A stretch of DNA of 45,071 bases from Rhodoplanes elegans (GTDB lineage Bacteria > Pseudomonadota > Alphaproteobacteria > Rhizobiales > Xanthobacteraceae), in NCBI RefSeq assembly GCF_016653355.1, contig NZ_NHSK01000050.1:1-45071 (forward strand), read 5' to 3'. Below the pieces are notes generated by a model, which saw nothing but the letters and a program-made list of their open reading frames with translations, was not told where the DNA came from and made no database searches. The position numbers and the translations under genes are program-made. Every line of letters starts with the position of its first letter. The first letter of the stretch is position 1. Shown piece after piece: positions 34,677 through 45,071 of this stretch.

Positions 34677-35882
34677 TCATACATTCTTCAGCCGGTCCCA
34701 CAGCCGCGCCGCCTCGGCGCGCGCCGCCGCCTGGAAGGCAGCCGGGTCGCCTGCGACCAGATGTCCGTCGAGCACGACCGGGCGGCCGGCGACGACGACG
34801 TGCTCGACGGCGCCGTCGCGCCGCACCACCACGTCGCCGGCGGCACCCACGGCCAGCGGCTCGGGATGCAGACCGAAACGCTCGGCCATCAGGGCGTGAC
34901 CTGCGGCGAGCCGCGTCGCGGCGCGCGGGCCGGCGACGGCCTCGTCCTTGTTCTCCTGCGCGAGACGGGCGAGCGCCGCCTGCTCGACGGCCATGTCCGG
35001 GTCCCACCCGTCGACGCCGAGCGCCACGGTCGACACCTGCGACAGGTTGCCGGCGTACCCCACCCTGTTGCCTTCGTTGGAGCGCGGGTTCTGCACGAAC
35101 CAGGCGCCGTTGCGGGCCGCGAGTCTCACCTGCGCGGCATCGAGATGCACGCCGTGCGCGATGATCGAGCCGGGCACGATCGCGCCGAGCGCGATCAGCC
35201 GCTCGAGCGGCCCCTCGAAGCCGCGGCGCTTCGCGTCCTCGACGTCGGCCATGTCTTCGGCGACGTGGACGTGCACGGCGGTGCCGAGCGTGCGGGCGAG
35301 GTCGCCGGCCTCGGCGATCGTCTCGTCCGACACCGTGAAGCTCGCATGCAGCCCGACCATGCCGCGCAGCAGCGGCGAGGCGACGACGGTGCGGTTCTCG
35401 GCGAGCCCGCGCACCGCCTCGTCGCGGCCGAAATTGCGCTCGGTGGCGCCGAAGCAGAGGACCGCGCGGATGCCGAGCTCGGTCGTGACGTCGCTCAGGA
35501 CCTCGAGCGAGCCCTCGATCAGGTTCGGCGACTCGTGGTGATCGATCAGCGTCGTCGTGCCGGCGAGCAGCGCCTTGGCGACGTAATCACGTGCGCCGGC
35601 CCGCAGCGTCTCGGCATCGATGGCGCGGTCGAGCCGCCACCACACGCGCTCGAGAATCTGGACGAAATTCTCCGGCGCCGGCTCGGGCTTCGGCATGCCG
35701 TACGGCGCGAGCGCGCTGTAGATGTGGGTGTGGGCGCAGACATGGCCGGGCGCGATCTCGCCGTCCGGGCAGGACAGCACCGGCGCGTCGGCCGGCGCAT
35801 CGCGCGCCACCACGCCGTCGACGATCGCGACGCGGCGACCGTGGCGGTCGGGGCCGATGATGAGCGCCTGAGAGTGAGTCAT
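34677..35882 (-). CDS. ssnA: SsnA-type amidohydrolase
   Basis: The protein of 401 aa is a TIM-barrel metal hydrolase. The metal-binding HxH lies in APGHVCAHTHIYSALAPYG (near residue 50), followed by the SsnA-type ENFVQILERVWWRLDRAID. Further metal ligands are His in HVHVAEDM, His in IIAHGVHLD and Asp in LGVDGWDPD. Related enzymes deaminate guanine and other heterocycles. In E. coli and clostridia, ssnA is part of the gene set that breaks down purines/urate, where an aminohydrolase role is proposed. GGAG precedes the ATG by 7 nt. It is flanked by the xanthine-dehydrogenase-like gene upstream and a PLP enzyme downstream on the same strand. Confidence 0.87.
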   Translation of the reverse strand: MTHSQALIIGPDRHGRRVAIVDGVVARDAPADAPVLSCPDGEIAPGHVCAHTHIYSALAPYGMPKPEPAPENFVQILERVWWRLDRAIDAETLRAGARDYVAKALLAGTTTLIDHHESPNLIEGSLEVLSDVTTELGIRAVLCFGATERNFGRDEAVRGLAENRTVVASPLLRGMVGLHASFTVSDETIAEAGDLARTLGTAVHVHVAEDMADVEDAKRRGFEGPLERLIALGAIVPGSIIAHGVHLDAAQVRLAARNGAWFVQNPRSNEGNRVGYAGNLSQVSTVALGVDGWDPDMAVEQAALARLAQENKDEAVAGPRAATRLAAGHALMAERFGLHPEPLAVGAAGDVVVRRDGAVEHVVVAGRPVVLDGHLVAGDPAAFQAAARAEAARLWDRLKNV

Positions 35883-35935
35883 CTGGTTGCTCCGGCCGTC
35901 GGAACGAAGAACGGCAGGTCGTCGAACTCGGAACC

Positions 35936-36023
35936 GTCATGCCCGGGCTCGTCCCGGGCATCCACGCCTGGTGCCGCGGCCACGCGCAAGGTCGTGGATG
36001 GCCGGGACGAGCCCGGCCATGAC
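35936..36023. repeat. Intergenic palindromic repeat, family A, copy 2 (inverted relative to copy 1)
   Basis: GTCATGCCCGGGCTCGTCC starts and GGACGAGCCCGGCCATGAC ends the element. Its two ends are swapped compared with 32746-32829, so it is the same unit in reverse orientation. It lies in the 177-bp gap between ssnA and the dehydrogenase gene. Confidence 0.9.
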
Positions 36024-36059
36024 GACGCTGTGCGACGCCGCGAGCACATCAGAAGATCC

Positions 36060-38699
<2,640 letters not shown>

Positions 38700-38723
38700 T
38701 ATGGCGCTTCTCCTCGGTGTGTC

Positions 38724-39560
38724 TCAGAATCCGAAGTCGCCGAAGACGTCGTGCAGCTGCTCGCTGCGCCGCAGCTTCGCCTGCGCCGTCTCGCCGAGCG
38801 CGAGCGCGACCTCGGCGCACAGGTGATTGAGCAGGCTGAGCGGCGCCACGTAGGAATCGAACAGGCTGGCGCCACGGCTGAGGCAGCGGAACGTCACGGT
38901 CGCCTCGTCGGCGACGTCGCCGAGCGACGGGTCGGTGAGCAGAACGACATCGGCCCCGGCCGTGCGGGCGACGCGCAGGATCTTGGCCAGCACGGGCGGC
39001 CGGCGGCGGAAGCCCAGCATCAGCACGGCGTCGCCGGCCGACAGGGTGGAGAGATCCTCGGCCAGCGTCTGGCCGGGCAGCGGTAGAAGGCGGACGTCCG
39101 GCTTCACCTGCACCAGGAGCTCGCGGGCATAGAGCGCGAGCGCGTGGCTGTTGCGGAAGCCGACGACGAAGAGGCGCGGCGCCTTCGCCAGCACGGCGAC
39201 GGCGCGCTCGGCGTGCTCGGGCGGGATGCCCTTCAGGGTCAGGGTCAGGCAGGCAAGATCGTGCTCGAGATGGCGGCCGAGATTGCCCGGCATCGCGGTC
39301 TCGCGCAGCTCGGCGAGCGGCGAGCCCGACGCCATGCCGGCGCGGGCCTGCTGGCGCAAGTCCTGGTAGTCGGCATAGCCGAGCCGCCGCACCAGACGGG
39401 TGGCGGTCGCCTTGGAGACCCCGGCGCGCTCCGCCAGCTCGGTCGCCGAATAGGCCGGCAGCTCGTCGCCGAGGTCGAGCAGCACGTCGGCGATCTTCCG
39501 TTCGCCGGCGGGCAGGCGCTCGTACTGGGCGCGGATCGCTTGGTCCAAGGGCTGCACCAT
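38724..39560 (-). CDS. RpiR/MurR-family transcriptional regulator
   Basis: The protein of 278 aa has an N-terminal RpiR helix-turn-helix (residues about 20-65, ERKIADVLLDLGDELPAYSATELAERAGVSKATATRLVRRLG). A C-terminal SIS domain begins at RLFVVGFRNSHALALYA, the site that binds phosphosugars in classic members; here it probably senses a pathway metabolite. The ATG at 39560 starts MVQPLDQAIRAQYERLPAGE, the usual length; longer starts run into the operator region. It is the first minus-strand gene and faces the YgeY-type gene, so it is placed to control both arms of the cluster. Confidence 0.92.
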   Translation of the reverse strand: MVQPLDQAIRAQYERLPAGERKIADVLLDLGDELPAYSATELAERAGVSKATATRLVRRLGYADYQDLRQQARAGMASGSPLAELRETAMPGNLGRHLEHDLACLTLTLKGIPPEHAERAVAVLAKAPRLFVVGFRNSHALALYARELLVQVKPDVRLLPLPGQTLAEDLSTLSAGDAVLMLGFRRRPPVLAKILRVARTAGADVVLLTDPSLGDVADEATVTFRCLSRGASLFDSYVAPLSLLNHLCAEVALALGETAQAKLRRSEQLHDVFGDFGF

Positions 39561-39570
39561 GTCGGAGAGA

Positions 39571-39614
39571 GAAACACAAATTTCATCTAGACGCAATCGC
39601 GAAATTCGTGTTTC
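39571..39614. promoter_or_regulatory. Paired operator dyads between rpiR and the ygeY-like gene
   Basis: GAAACACAAATTTC (39571-39584) and GAAATTCGTGTTTC (39601-39614) are inverted copies with one mismatch, and each is itself a GAAA-N6-TTTC dyad. Their starts are exactly 30 bp apart, close to three helical turns, so two dimers would bind the same DNA face. They begin 10 bp upstream of the rpiR start codon. A separate perfect palindrome CTCCGTACGGAG lies at 39685-39696, nearer the ygeY-like gene. Confidence 0.72.
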
Positions 39615-39793
39615 ATATGCGCGAACCGGCCGGATATACGCCGCGCCTGCCCGCCACGGCATCCGGACCGTCACGAGGTTTTCGCTCCGTACGGAGTCGT
39701 GCGGATCAGGAGGCCATGCGGGCGAAGGCCTGTCGCCGAGGGGGCGGCCGGCCGGGACTGCAGCGAACTGCAGCCCAATTCGATTGGAGATGG

Positions 39794-41341
39794 ATGCCGA
39801 TGTCGAAGCTCGATGGCCGCGTGGCCGAACTCGCCGAAAAATACCACCCGCTGGCGATCGAAATCCTCAAGGAGGCCATCCGGATCCCGGCCGACTATGT
39901 CGACCGTCCGGTCGAGCAGGGCGGCGACCCGCGCTGCGGCACCTCGAATCACGAGTTCCCCCGCCTCGACTACCTGCGCAAGCGAATCATCGAGATCGGC
40001 GCCGTGCGCGACGCGAAGGACGTCGACTTCGACGCCTTCGGCAATCTCGTCTGGGTGGTGACCGACCCGAACGACGCCATTCCGGCCGACCAGAAGAAGG
40101 TCATCTATCTCGACGGTCACACCGACACGGTGAAGCCGCTGCGCGACGTCTGGCTCGCCAAGACCAACGGCGGCGTCGACGTCTATGACGGCCTGCTCGA
40201 CCGCGCCAAGATCACCAAGCCGATGCTCGAGAAGGAGCTCGGCTGGGTGCCGCCGGAGAGCGAGTGGGACAGCCTGCTGTTCGGGCGTGGCTCGGCCGAC
40301 CAGCTCGGCGGCGTGATCTCGCAGATCGTCGCCTCGAAGATTCTCCTCGAGCTCGCCCCCGAGGGCGCGCTGAAGGGCGTGATCGTGCGCTCCTATGCGA
40401 CCGTCTGCGAGGAGGACAACGACGGCGCCGGCCCGATGTACGTGATGCGCAACGTCCTGCCGGGCGCCAAGCCCGAGCTGATCCCGGACGTCGTCATTCT
40501 CACCGACTCGACCGGCGACGCCAAGAAGGGCGCGCTCGGCATCTATCGCGGCCAGCGCGGCCGCATGCAGATCGAGGTGACCGTGACGGGCCGCTCGTCG
40601 CACGGCTCGATGCCGTGGATGGGCCTCAACCCGCTCGAGTTCGGCGCCGCGATCCTGAAGGAGGCGGCCGAGAAGTACGAGAAGCGCGACGGCTTCCTCG
40701 ACAACGAATTCCTCGGCCACGGCACCCGCACCGCCTCGTGGGCGACGCTCGACACGCCGAGCGACTGCGCCGTGCCGGCCCGCTTCACGTTCCGGTTCGA
40801 CCGCCGCCTCACCATCGGCGAGACGCCCGAGCAGTCGGTGAAGGACGTCGAGAGCCTCTCGTCGGTCGCCGCGGCCCGCGCCGCCGGCCTCGAGGTCACG
40901 GTCGCGATCCCGGTCTATCCGGACGCGAGCTGGAAGGGCTACGTGCTCAACAACGACCAGATCTATCTGGGTTGGGTGACGCCCGAGGAGCATCCGGCGA
41001 TCTCGGCGGCCGTGACGGCCTACAAGGGCGTCGTCAGCCCGCACGTGAACGGCGTCAGCGGCACCGGCGGCTTCATCCCGAAGGAGCCGCGCGTCGATCG
41101 CTGGATCTTCTCGACCGACGGCGTCGGTTATCCGGTGCCCAAGGACGACACGTCGATCCCGGTCGGCAAGAGCAAGAACTGGGTCGTCTCGGGCGCCTAC
41201 AAGCACCCGGCGATGTTCGGCTTCGCCCCCGGCATCGAGCAGAACACCCACAAGATCGCCGAATGCGTCGACGTGCGCGAGGTGCGGCATTGCATCGCCT
41301 TCCTGGCGCGCTTCCCCAGCGTGTTCGCCGGCAACGCCTGA
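39794..41341 (+). CDS. YgeY-type M20-family metallohydrolase, enlarged form
   Basis: The protein of 515 aa has a dinuclear-zinc hydrolase core: His109/Asp111 in YLDGHTDTV, Asp169 in GRGSADQLGG and Glu206/Glu207 in VCEEDNDG. FLGHGTRTASWATLDTPSDC, the RFDRRLTIGETPEQ block and the late WIFSTDGVG and GFAPGIEQ segments line up with E. coli YgeY, which is about 400 aa. The extra length lies mainly at residues 118-160 and around 440-470. In the urate pathway YgeY is thought to hydrolyse an acylated/ureido diaminopropionate intermediate. GGAG is 4 nt before the ATG at 39794; a second ATG at 39800 is possible. It is first in the plus-strand arm. Confidence 0.85.
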   Translation: MPMSKLDGRVAELAEKYHPLAIEILKEAIRIPADYVDRPVEQGGDPRCGTSNHEFPRLDYLRKRIIEIGAVRDAKDVDFDAFGNLVWVVTDPNDAIPADQKKVIYLDGHTDTVKPLRDVWLAKTNGGVDVYDGLLDRAKITKPMLEKELGWVPPESEWDSLLFGRGSADQLGGVISQIVASKILLELAPEGALKGVIVRSYATVCEEDNDGAGPMYVMRNVLPGAKPELIPDVVILTDSTGDAKKGALGIYRGQRGRMQIEVTVTGRSSHGSMPWMGLNPLEFGAAILKEAAEKYEKRDGFLDNEFLGHGTRTASWATLDTPSDCAVPARFTFRFDRRLTIGETPEQSVKDVESLSSVAAARAAGLEVTVAIPVYPDASWKGYVLNNDQIYLGWVTPEEHPAISAAVTAYKGVVSPHVNGVSGTGGFIPKEPRVDRWIFSTDGVGYPVPKDDTSIPVGKSKNWVVSGAYKHPAMFGFAPGIEQNTHKIAECVDVREVRHCIAFLARFPSVFAGNA

Positions 41342-41435
41342 TTTCGACGACGACCGGGTCGTCCCTTGCGGACGGCCCGGCTCCCCGCCTTTCGAGCAGA
41401 CCCCTGCTCCACTTCGTTCAGCAAGGATCACGCCC

Positions 41436-42626
41436 ATGACGACCGCCGTCGAGAAAGAGCTCGCCGCCTTCAAGGCCCTGAAGACCGACCTGTTCCACAA
41501 GGACTTCCTGATCACGTGGGAGCACAAGCTCGACGAGATCAAGGCGATCCTGACGCTCGCCGAGGCGCTCAAGCAGCTGCACGCGCAGGGCACGTCCTAC
41601 CGGGCGTTCGAGTCCGGCCTCGCGATCTCGATCTTCCGCGACAACTCGACTCGCACCCGCTTCTCGTTCGCCGCGGCCGCGAGCGCGCTAGGCTTCACGC
41701 TCTCCGAGCTCGACGAGGAGAAGAGCCAGATCGCCCACGGCGAGACCGTGCGCGAGACCGCCAACATGATCTCGTTCATGGCCGAGGCGATCGGCATCCG
41801 CGACGACATGTTCCTGGGCGAGGGCAACACCTACATGCGCGAGGTCGGCGCCGCGCTGACCGAGGGCACCGAGAAGGGCGTGCTGCATCGCCGCCCGAGC
41901 GTCATCAATCTGCAGTGCGACGTCGACCACCCGACCCAGGCGCTCGCGGACCTCGCCTGGCTGAAGAAGCATTTTGGCGGCCTCGAGAACCTCCGCGGCA
42001 AGAAGATCGCCATGACCTGGGCCTATAGCCCGAGCTACGGCAAGCCGCTCTCGGTGCCGCAGGGCGTGATCGGCCTGATGAGCCGCTTCGGCATGAATGT
42101 CAGCCTCGCCCATCCGGAGGGCTACGGCCTGATCCCGGACGTGATCGAGACGGCGCGCAAGCAGTCGGTCGAGACCGGCGGCTCGTTCGAGGTAGTCAAC
42201 AGCATGGAGGCCGCCTTCGAGAACGCCGACATCGTCTATCCGAAGTCGTGGGCGCCCTATCAGGTCATGCAGCGCCGCACCGAGCTCCTGAAGGCCTCCG
42301 ACAAGGACGGCCTCAAGGCGCTGGAGAAGGAGTGCCTGGCCAACAACGCCAAGTTCCAGAACTGGGAGTGCGACCGCGCCAAGATGAACCTCACGCGCGA
42401 CAAGTCGGCCCTCTACATGCACTGCCTGCCGGCCGACATCACCGACGTGAGCTGCAAGAAGGGCGAGGTCTCGGCCGAGGTGTTCGAGCAGTATCGCATC
42501 CCGACCTATCACGAAGCGAGCTACAAGCCGTTCGTGATCAGCGCCCTGATGTTCCTCACCCGCCTGCGCGATCCGGCCGCGAAGCTGGAGGAGATCATCC
42601 GCCGCGCCAAGCCGCTCAGCCTCTGA
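41436..42626 (+). CDS. ygeW: YgeW-type knotted carbamoyltransferase
   Basis: The protein is 396 aa, the same length as E. coli YgeW as I remember it. The carbamoyl-phosphate loop is SIFRDNSTRTRFSFAAAASALG (STRTR near residue 71). HPTQALADLAWL and MHCLPADI are the other aspartate/ornithine transcarbamylase-family signatures, and the extended KPLSVPQGVIGLMSRFGMNVSLAHPEGY part is of the knotted YgeW type. It would transfer carbamoyl from a ureido compound (2,3-diureidopropionate-type) to phosphate, giving carbamoyl phosphate for the kinase encoded next. AAGGA is 8 nt before the ATG. It lies 94 bp after the ygeY-like gene. Confidence 0.93.
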   Translation: MTTAVEKELAAFKALKTDLFHKDFLITWEHKLDEIKAILTLAEALKQLHAQGTSYRAFESGLAISIFRDNSTRTRFSFAAAASALGFTLSELDEEKSQIAHGETVRETANMISFMAEAIGIRDDMFLGEGNTYMREVGAALTEGTEKGVLHRRPSVINLQCDVDHPTQALADLAWLKKHFGGLENLRGKKIAMTWAYSPSYGKPLSVPQGVIGLMSRFGMNVSLAHPEGYGLIPDVIETARKQSVETGGSFEVVNSMEAAFENADIVYPKSWAPYQVMQRRTELLKASDKDGLKALEKECLANNAKFQNWECDRAKMNLTRDKSALYMHCLPADITDVSCKKGEVSAEVFEQYRIPTYHEASYKPFVISALMFLTRLRDPAAKLEEIIRRAKPLSL

Positions 42627-42650
42627 GGCGGAGCGACCACGCACGGCACG

Positions 42651-42796
42651 TCCCCTCGTGGTGAGGGGCGGCCGCAGGCCGCGTCTCGAACCACGAGGCC
42701 AAGGCACAAGGCGAGCCGACGTCGAATGGTCTCGACGTCGGGGCCGCCTTCGCCCTTCGAGACGCCCGCTGCGCGGGCTCCTCAGGGTGAGGGCGG
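42651..42796. repeat. Intergenic palindromic repeat, family C, copy 2
   Basis: The left part (TCCCCTCGTGGTGAGGGGCG, then CGTCTCGAACCACGAGG) and right part (CGCCCTTCGAGACGCCC, then GGGCTCCTCAGGGTGAGGG) are inverted around a variable centre, as in 14924-15021. It fills most of the 237-bp gap between the ygeW and carbamate-kinase genes. Confidence 0.7.
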
Positions 42797-42863
42797 ATTT
42801 CGTATTTTCATTCGGGACCGGCATCAGACCGGCCAACGAGTCTCCACCGGGAGGGGGCTGCCA

Positions 42864-43814
42864 ATGTCGAAGAGCAAGACCGTCGTCGTCGCGCTCGGCG
42901 GCAATTCGTTCATCGCCGACGAGAGTCATCAATCGGTTCCGGACCAGTACCGCGCCGCCGAGAAGGCCTGCGCCGAGATCGTGCAGCTGCTGCGCGATCC
43001 CGCGCTGCGGCTCGTGGTGACGCACGGCAACGGCCCGCAGGTCGGCTTCATCCTGCGCCGCTCCGAGCTCGCCGCGCCGGCGCTCCACCAGGTGCCGCTC
43101 GATTCCTGCGTCGCCGACACGCAGGGTGCGCTCGGCTATCAGCTCGAGCTGGCGCTGCGCAACGAGATGCGCCGCCATGGCGTCGACCGCTCGCCGGCCG
43201 CGCTCGTGACGCTAGTCGCGGTCGATCGCGACGATCCCGCGTTCAAGAACCCGACCAAGCCGATCGGCTCGTTCCTCACCAAGGAAAAGGCCGAGGAGCA
43301 TCGCACGAAGGACGGCTGGGACGTGGTGGAGGATGCCGGCCGCGGCTGGCGTCGTGTCGTCGCCTCGCCGCAGCCGAAGGCGATCCTCGATCTCGAAGCG
43401 GTGCAGCGCCTGCTCGACGCAGGCTTCGTCGTCGTCGCGGCGGGCGGCGGCGGCATCGCCGTGGTCGAGGACGAGAACGGGTCTCTGACCGGTGCCTCCG
43501 CCGTGGTCGACAAGGACCTCGCGTCGAGCCTGCTCGCCCGCCAGCTCGGCGCCGAGATGCTGGTCATCACCACGGGCGTCGAGAAGGTCGCGCTCGATTT
43601 CGGCAAGCCGACCCAGCGCGCGCTCGACACCATGACGCTGGCCGAGGCGCGCCGCTACATGGCCGAGGGGCACTTCAAGCCCGGCAGCATGCTGCCGAAG
43701 GTCGAGGCCTGCGTGGCGTTCCTGGAGGGTGGCGGCCGCGAGGCCGTGATCACAGATCCGGGCCACATGGCGGCCGCGATCGAGGGCCGGGCCGGGACGC
43801 GCGTCGTCGCCTGA
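42864..43814 (+). CDS. Carbamate kinase (ArcC/YqeA type)
   Basis: The protein of 316 aa converts carbamoyl phosphate and ADP to ATP, CO2 and ammonia. Visible motifs are VVALGGNSF at the N-terminus, VVTHGNGPQVG near residue 52, AGGGGIAVVEDENG near 208 and the DKDLASSLLARQLGA nucleotide-binding block near 230. SML PKVEA-type residues near the C-terminus complete the amino acid kinase fold. GGGAGGGGG lies about 7 nt before the ATG. Following ygeW, it lets the pathway recover energy from the carbamoyl group, as YqeA does in the E. coli cluster. Confidence 0.95.
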   Translation: MSKSKTVVVALGGNSFIADESHQSVPDQYRAAEKACAEIVQLLRDPALRLVVTHGNGPQVGFILRRSELAAPALHQVPLDSCVADTQGALGYQLELALRNEMRRHGVDRSPAALVTLVAVDRDDPAFKNPTKPIGSFLTKEKAEEHRTKDGWDVVEDAGRGWRRVVASPQPKAILDLEAVQRLLDAGFVVVAAGGGGIAVVEDENGSLTGASAVVDKDLASSLLARQLGAEMLVITTGVEKVALDFGKPTQRALDTMTLAEARRYMAEGHFKPGSMLPKVEACVAFLEGGGREAVITDPGHMAAAIEGRAGTRVVA

Positions 43815-43965
43815 CCCGTCAGGCACGGGACCCGAGTCCCGTGTCCGGTGTTACGCTCCAATGCGACCTGCGCACAGCGCGGTGGCGGCGTTTCCGGTAG
43901 AACGGAGCGCCGCCGCCGCGCGTTACGCGCGCGGCCGGCCGATCTGTCGCGAACAGGAGCGCGCG

Positions 43966-44820
43966 ATGCCGCACCCCGTCTTCCAGCCCGGCGCCGTCGC
44001 CGTCGTCACCGGCGGCGCAGCCGGCATCGGCCTCGCGGCCGTCCAGGCGTTCGCGAGGCTCGGTCTCACCGTGGTCATCGCCGACGTGAGTCCCGAGCAT
44101 CTCGCGGCCGCGGAGGCCGCGGTGCACGCCGAACGTCCGGACGCGACCATCGTGACTCGCGTCATCGACGTGAGCCGGCGGGAGGATCTCGAAGCGCTGG
44201 AGGCGGAGGTCCGCGAGCGATTCGGCGGCACCGACGTGCTGATGAACAATGCCGGCGTGCAGCCGGGCAGCCACATGTTCGCCCCGCAGGCGAACTGGGA
44301 GCGCATTCTCGGCGTCAATCTGTGGGGCGTGATCCACGGCTGCCACGTCTTCGTGCCGCACATGATCAACCGCGGCCGGCCCGGCCTCGTGATCAACACC
44401 GGCTCGAAGCAGGGCATCACCACGCCGCCCGGCGACCCCGCCTACAATGTCTCGAAGGCCGGCGTGAAGACGTTCACCGAGCTCCTGGCGCACGAGCTGC
44501 GTACCACGGACAACTGCGCCGTGACGGCGCATCTGCTGATTCCCGGCTTCGTGTTCACGGCGCTGACGGCGCGCGGTCGCACCGAGAAGCCGGCCGGCGC
44601 CTGGACGCCCGAGCAGACCATCGAGTCGATGATGTCGCATCTCGACCGCGGCGACTTCTACATCCTCTGCCCGGACCACGAGGTTACGCGGACGCTGGAC
44701 GAGTGTCGGATTCTCTGGGCTGCGGGGGATCTTGTGGAGAACCGGCCGGCGCTGTCGCGCTGGCACCCCGACTATGCCGAGGCCTTCGCCGCCTTCGTAA
44801 AGGGCGGCGAGAAGGACTGA
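43966..44820 (+). CDS. Short-chain dehydrogenase/reductase
   Basis: The protein of 284 aa has the classical SDR layout: cofactor motif TGGAAGIG (residues 15-22), NNAG near 94-97, catalytic Ser147 (NTGSKQG), Tyr160 and Lys164 (PAYNVSKAG). Asp40 after the second strand suggests NAD rather than NADP. AGGAG is 6 nt before the ATG at 43966, whereas the open frame further upstream is Arg/Ala filler. The substrate is unknown. It follows the carbamate kinase gene by 151 bp and may be the last gene of the plus-strand arm, although no SDR belongs to the known E. coli cluster. Confidence 0.9.
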   Translation: MPHPVFQPGAVAVVTGGAAGIGLAAVQAFARLGLTVVIADVSPEHLAAAEAAVHAERPDATIVTRVIDVSRREDLEALEAEVRERFGGTDVLMNNAGVQPGSHMFAPQANWERILGVNLWGVIHGCHVFVPHMINRGRPGLVINTGSKQGITTPPGDPAYNVSKAGVKTFTELLAHELRTTDNCAVTAHLLIPGFVFTALTARGRTEKPAGAWTPEQTIESMMSHLDRGDFYILCPDHEVTRTLDECRILWAAGDLVENRPALSRWHPDYAEAFAAFVKGGEKD

Positions 44821-44930
44821 TCGGCACTCCGCCCAGCGTCGCTCGGAACTCGCCTTGATCAAGCCGGCCGATCGGTGCGCGACCCGCACGCTCGATGCGT
44901 TGTCGGTTTGAAGCGATTCCGGAACGACGC

Positions 44931-44970
44931 AAAACCGCCCGCCGGGCTTTTGGCCTTGGCGGGCGGTTTT
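44931..44970. terminator. Bidirectional terminator at the end of the rRNA operon
   Basis: AAAACCGCCCGCC (44931-44943) pairs perfectly with GGCGGGCGGTTTT (44958-44970), 13 bp with T runs at both ends. It stands 36 bp beyond the 5S 3' end on the minus strand and also ends the plus-strand SDR transcript. I see no gene between 44821 and the 5S sequence. Confidence 0.88.
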
Positions 44971-45005
44971 GGGTGGGTTGATATCGTGGAGAGGCATCCG
45001 TTCTT

Positions 45006-45071
45006 GGCAGGCCTGGCAGCGACCTACTCTTCCGAGCCTTGAGACTCAGTACCATTGGCGCTGGGGGGTTT
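45006..45071 (-). rRNA. rrf: 5S ribosomal RNA, 3' part (cut by the window edge)
   Basis: Read on the minus strand, AAACCCCCCAGCGCCAATGG, GTACTGAGTCTCAAGG and AGAGTAGGTCGCTGCCAGG are the conserved 3' half of alphaproteobacterial 5S rRNA. The 5' half lies beyond the right edge. The 3' end is set where CCAGGCCTGCC would pair with the 5' end and may be off by a few bases. An rRNA operon therefore runs leftward into this window. Confidence 0.9.

Noticed and set aside
39561-39793. Purine riboswitch upstream of the ygeY-like gene
   Set aside because: No purine-aptamer core or three-way junction could be drawn; the conserved features there are DNA dyads suited to a protein.

Overview
The window looks like chromosomal DNA of a high-GC alphaproteobacterium, most likely of the Hyphomicrobiales (Rhizobiales) type. 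The grounds are a CpdR-type single-domain response regulator beside an N-formylglutamate amidohydrolase gene, a small heat-shock gene with an RpoH-like promoter and a ROSE-type RNA thermometer, alphaproteobacterial 5S rRNA sequence, many solute-binding-protein genes, and several families of palindromic intergenic repeats. I see no phage, plasmid, integrase, transposase or CRISPR sequence.

Left part (1-12.4 kb) is mostly housekeeping and solitary metabolic genes. It holds the tail of an unknown gene, hsp20 (ibpA-like) with its heat-responsive leader, an alpha/beta hydrolase whose nucleophile serine is replaced by glycine, a HisN-type phosphatase, an MFS transporter, a probable trans-acting sRNA with anti-Shine-Dalgarno loops (about 4751-4844), N-formylglutamate amidohydrolase, cpdR, tRNA-Val(GAC) and a UPF0104-like membrane protein. 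A minus-strand group of a Bug-type binding protein, a 3-hydroxyisobutyrate-dehydrogenase-like enzyme and a ModA-like binding protein follows, and then a DUF763 protein.

Middle part (12.7-31.4 kb): a second Bug-type binding protein and a LysR regulator sit beside a plus-strand DoxX / VOC dioxygenase / FMN reductase / VOC group. That set resembles the catechol- and quinone-stress genes of Firmicutes (catDE, azoR). Next, twelve consecutive minus-strand genes with short gaps (30342 down to 17667) look like one long catabolic operon: gentisate-dioxygenase-like bicupin, LVIVD-repeat protein, RidA, an ABC importer, a glutathione transferase, a TRAP importer, a GMC alcohol dehydrogenase and an aldehyde dehydrogenase. 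A divergent GntR/FadR-family regulator faces it.

Right part (31.4-44.8 kb) is the most unusual. Around a RpiR-type regulator lie, on the minus strand, a fused 2Fe-2S/molybdopterin dehydrogenase of the selenium-dependent xanthine dehydrogenase type, an SsnA-type amidohydrolase and two fold-type II PLP enzymes. On the plus strand lie a YgeY-type M20 hydrolase, a YgeW-type carbamoyltransferase, a carbamate kinase and a short-chain dehydrogenase. This is the gene set of the enterobacterial/clostridial ygeW-ygeY-ssnA-xdhD-yqeA purine (urate) degradation cluster. Canonical YgeX, HyuA, YgfK and the FAD subunit are missing here, and two unfamiliar PLP enzymes are present. Inferred logic: oxidation and deamination of a heterocycle, ring-opened ureido intermediates stripped by YgeY/YgeW, ATP recovered from carbamoyl phosphate by the kinase, and the diamino acid remnant broken down by a PLP lyase. 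Two matching operator-like dyads exactly 30 bp apart lie between the divergent arms.

The window ends in a minus-strand rRNA operon (3' part of 5S rRNA and its terminator). Most gene gaps longer than about 150 bp carry one of four families of imperfect palindromic repeats.
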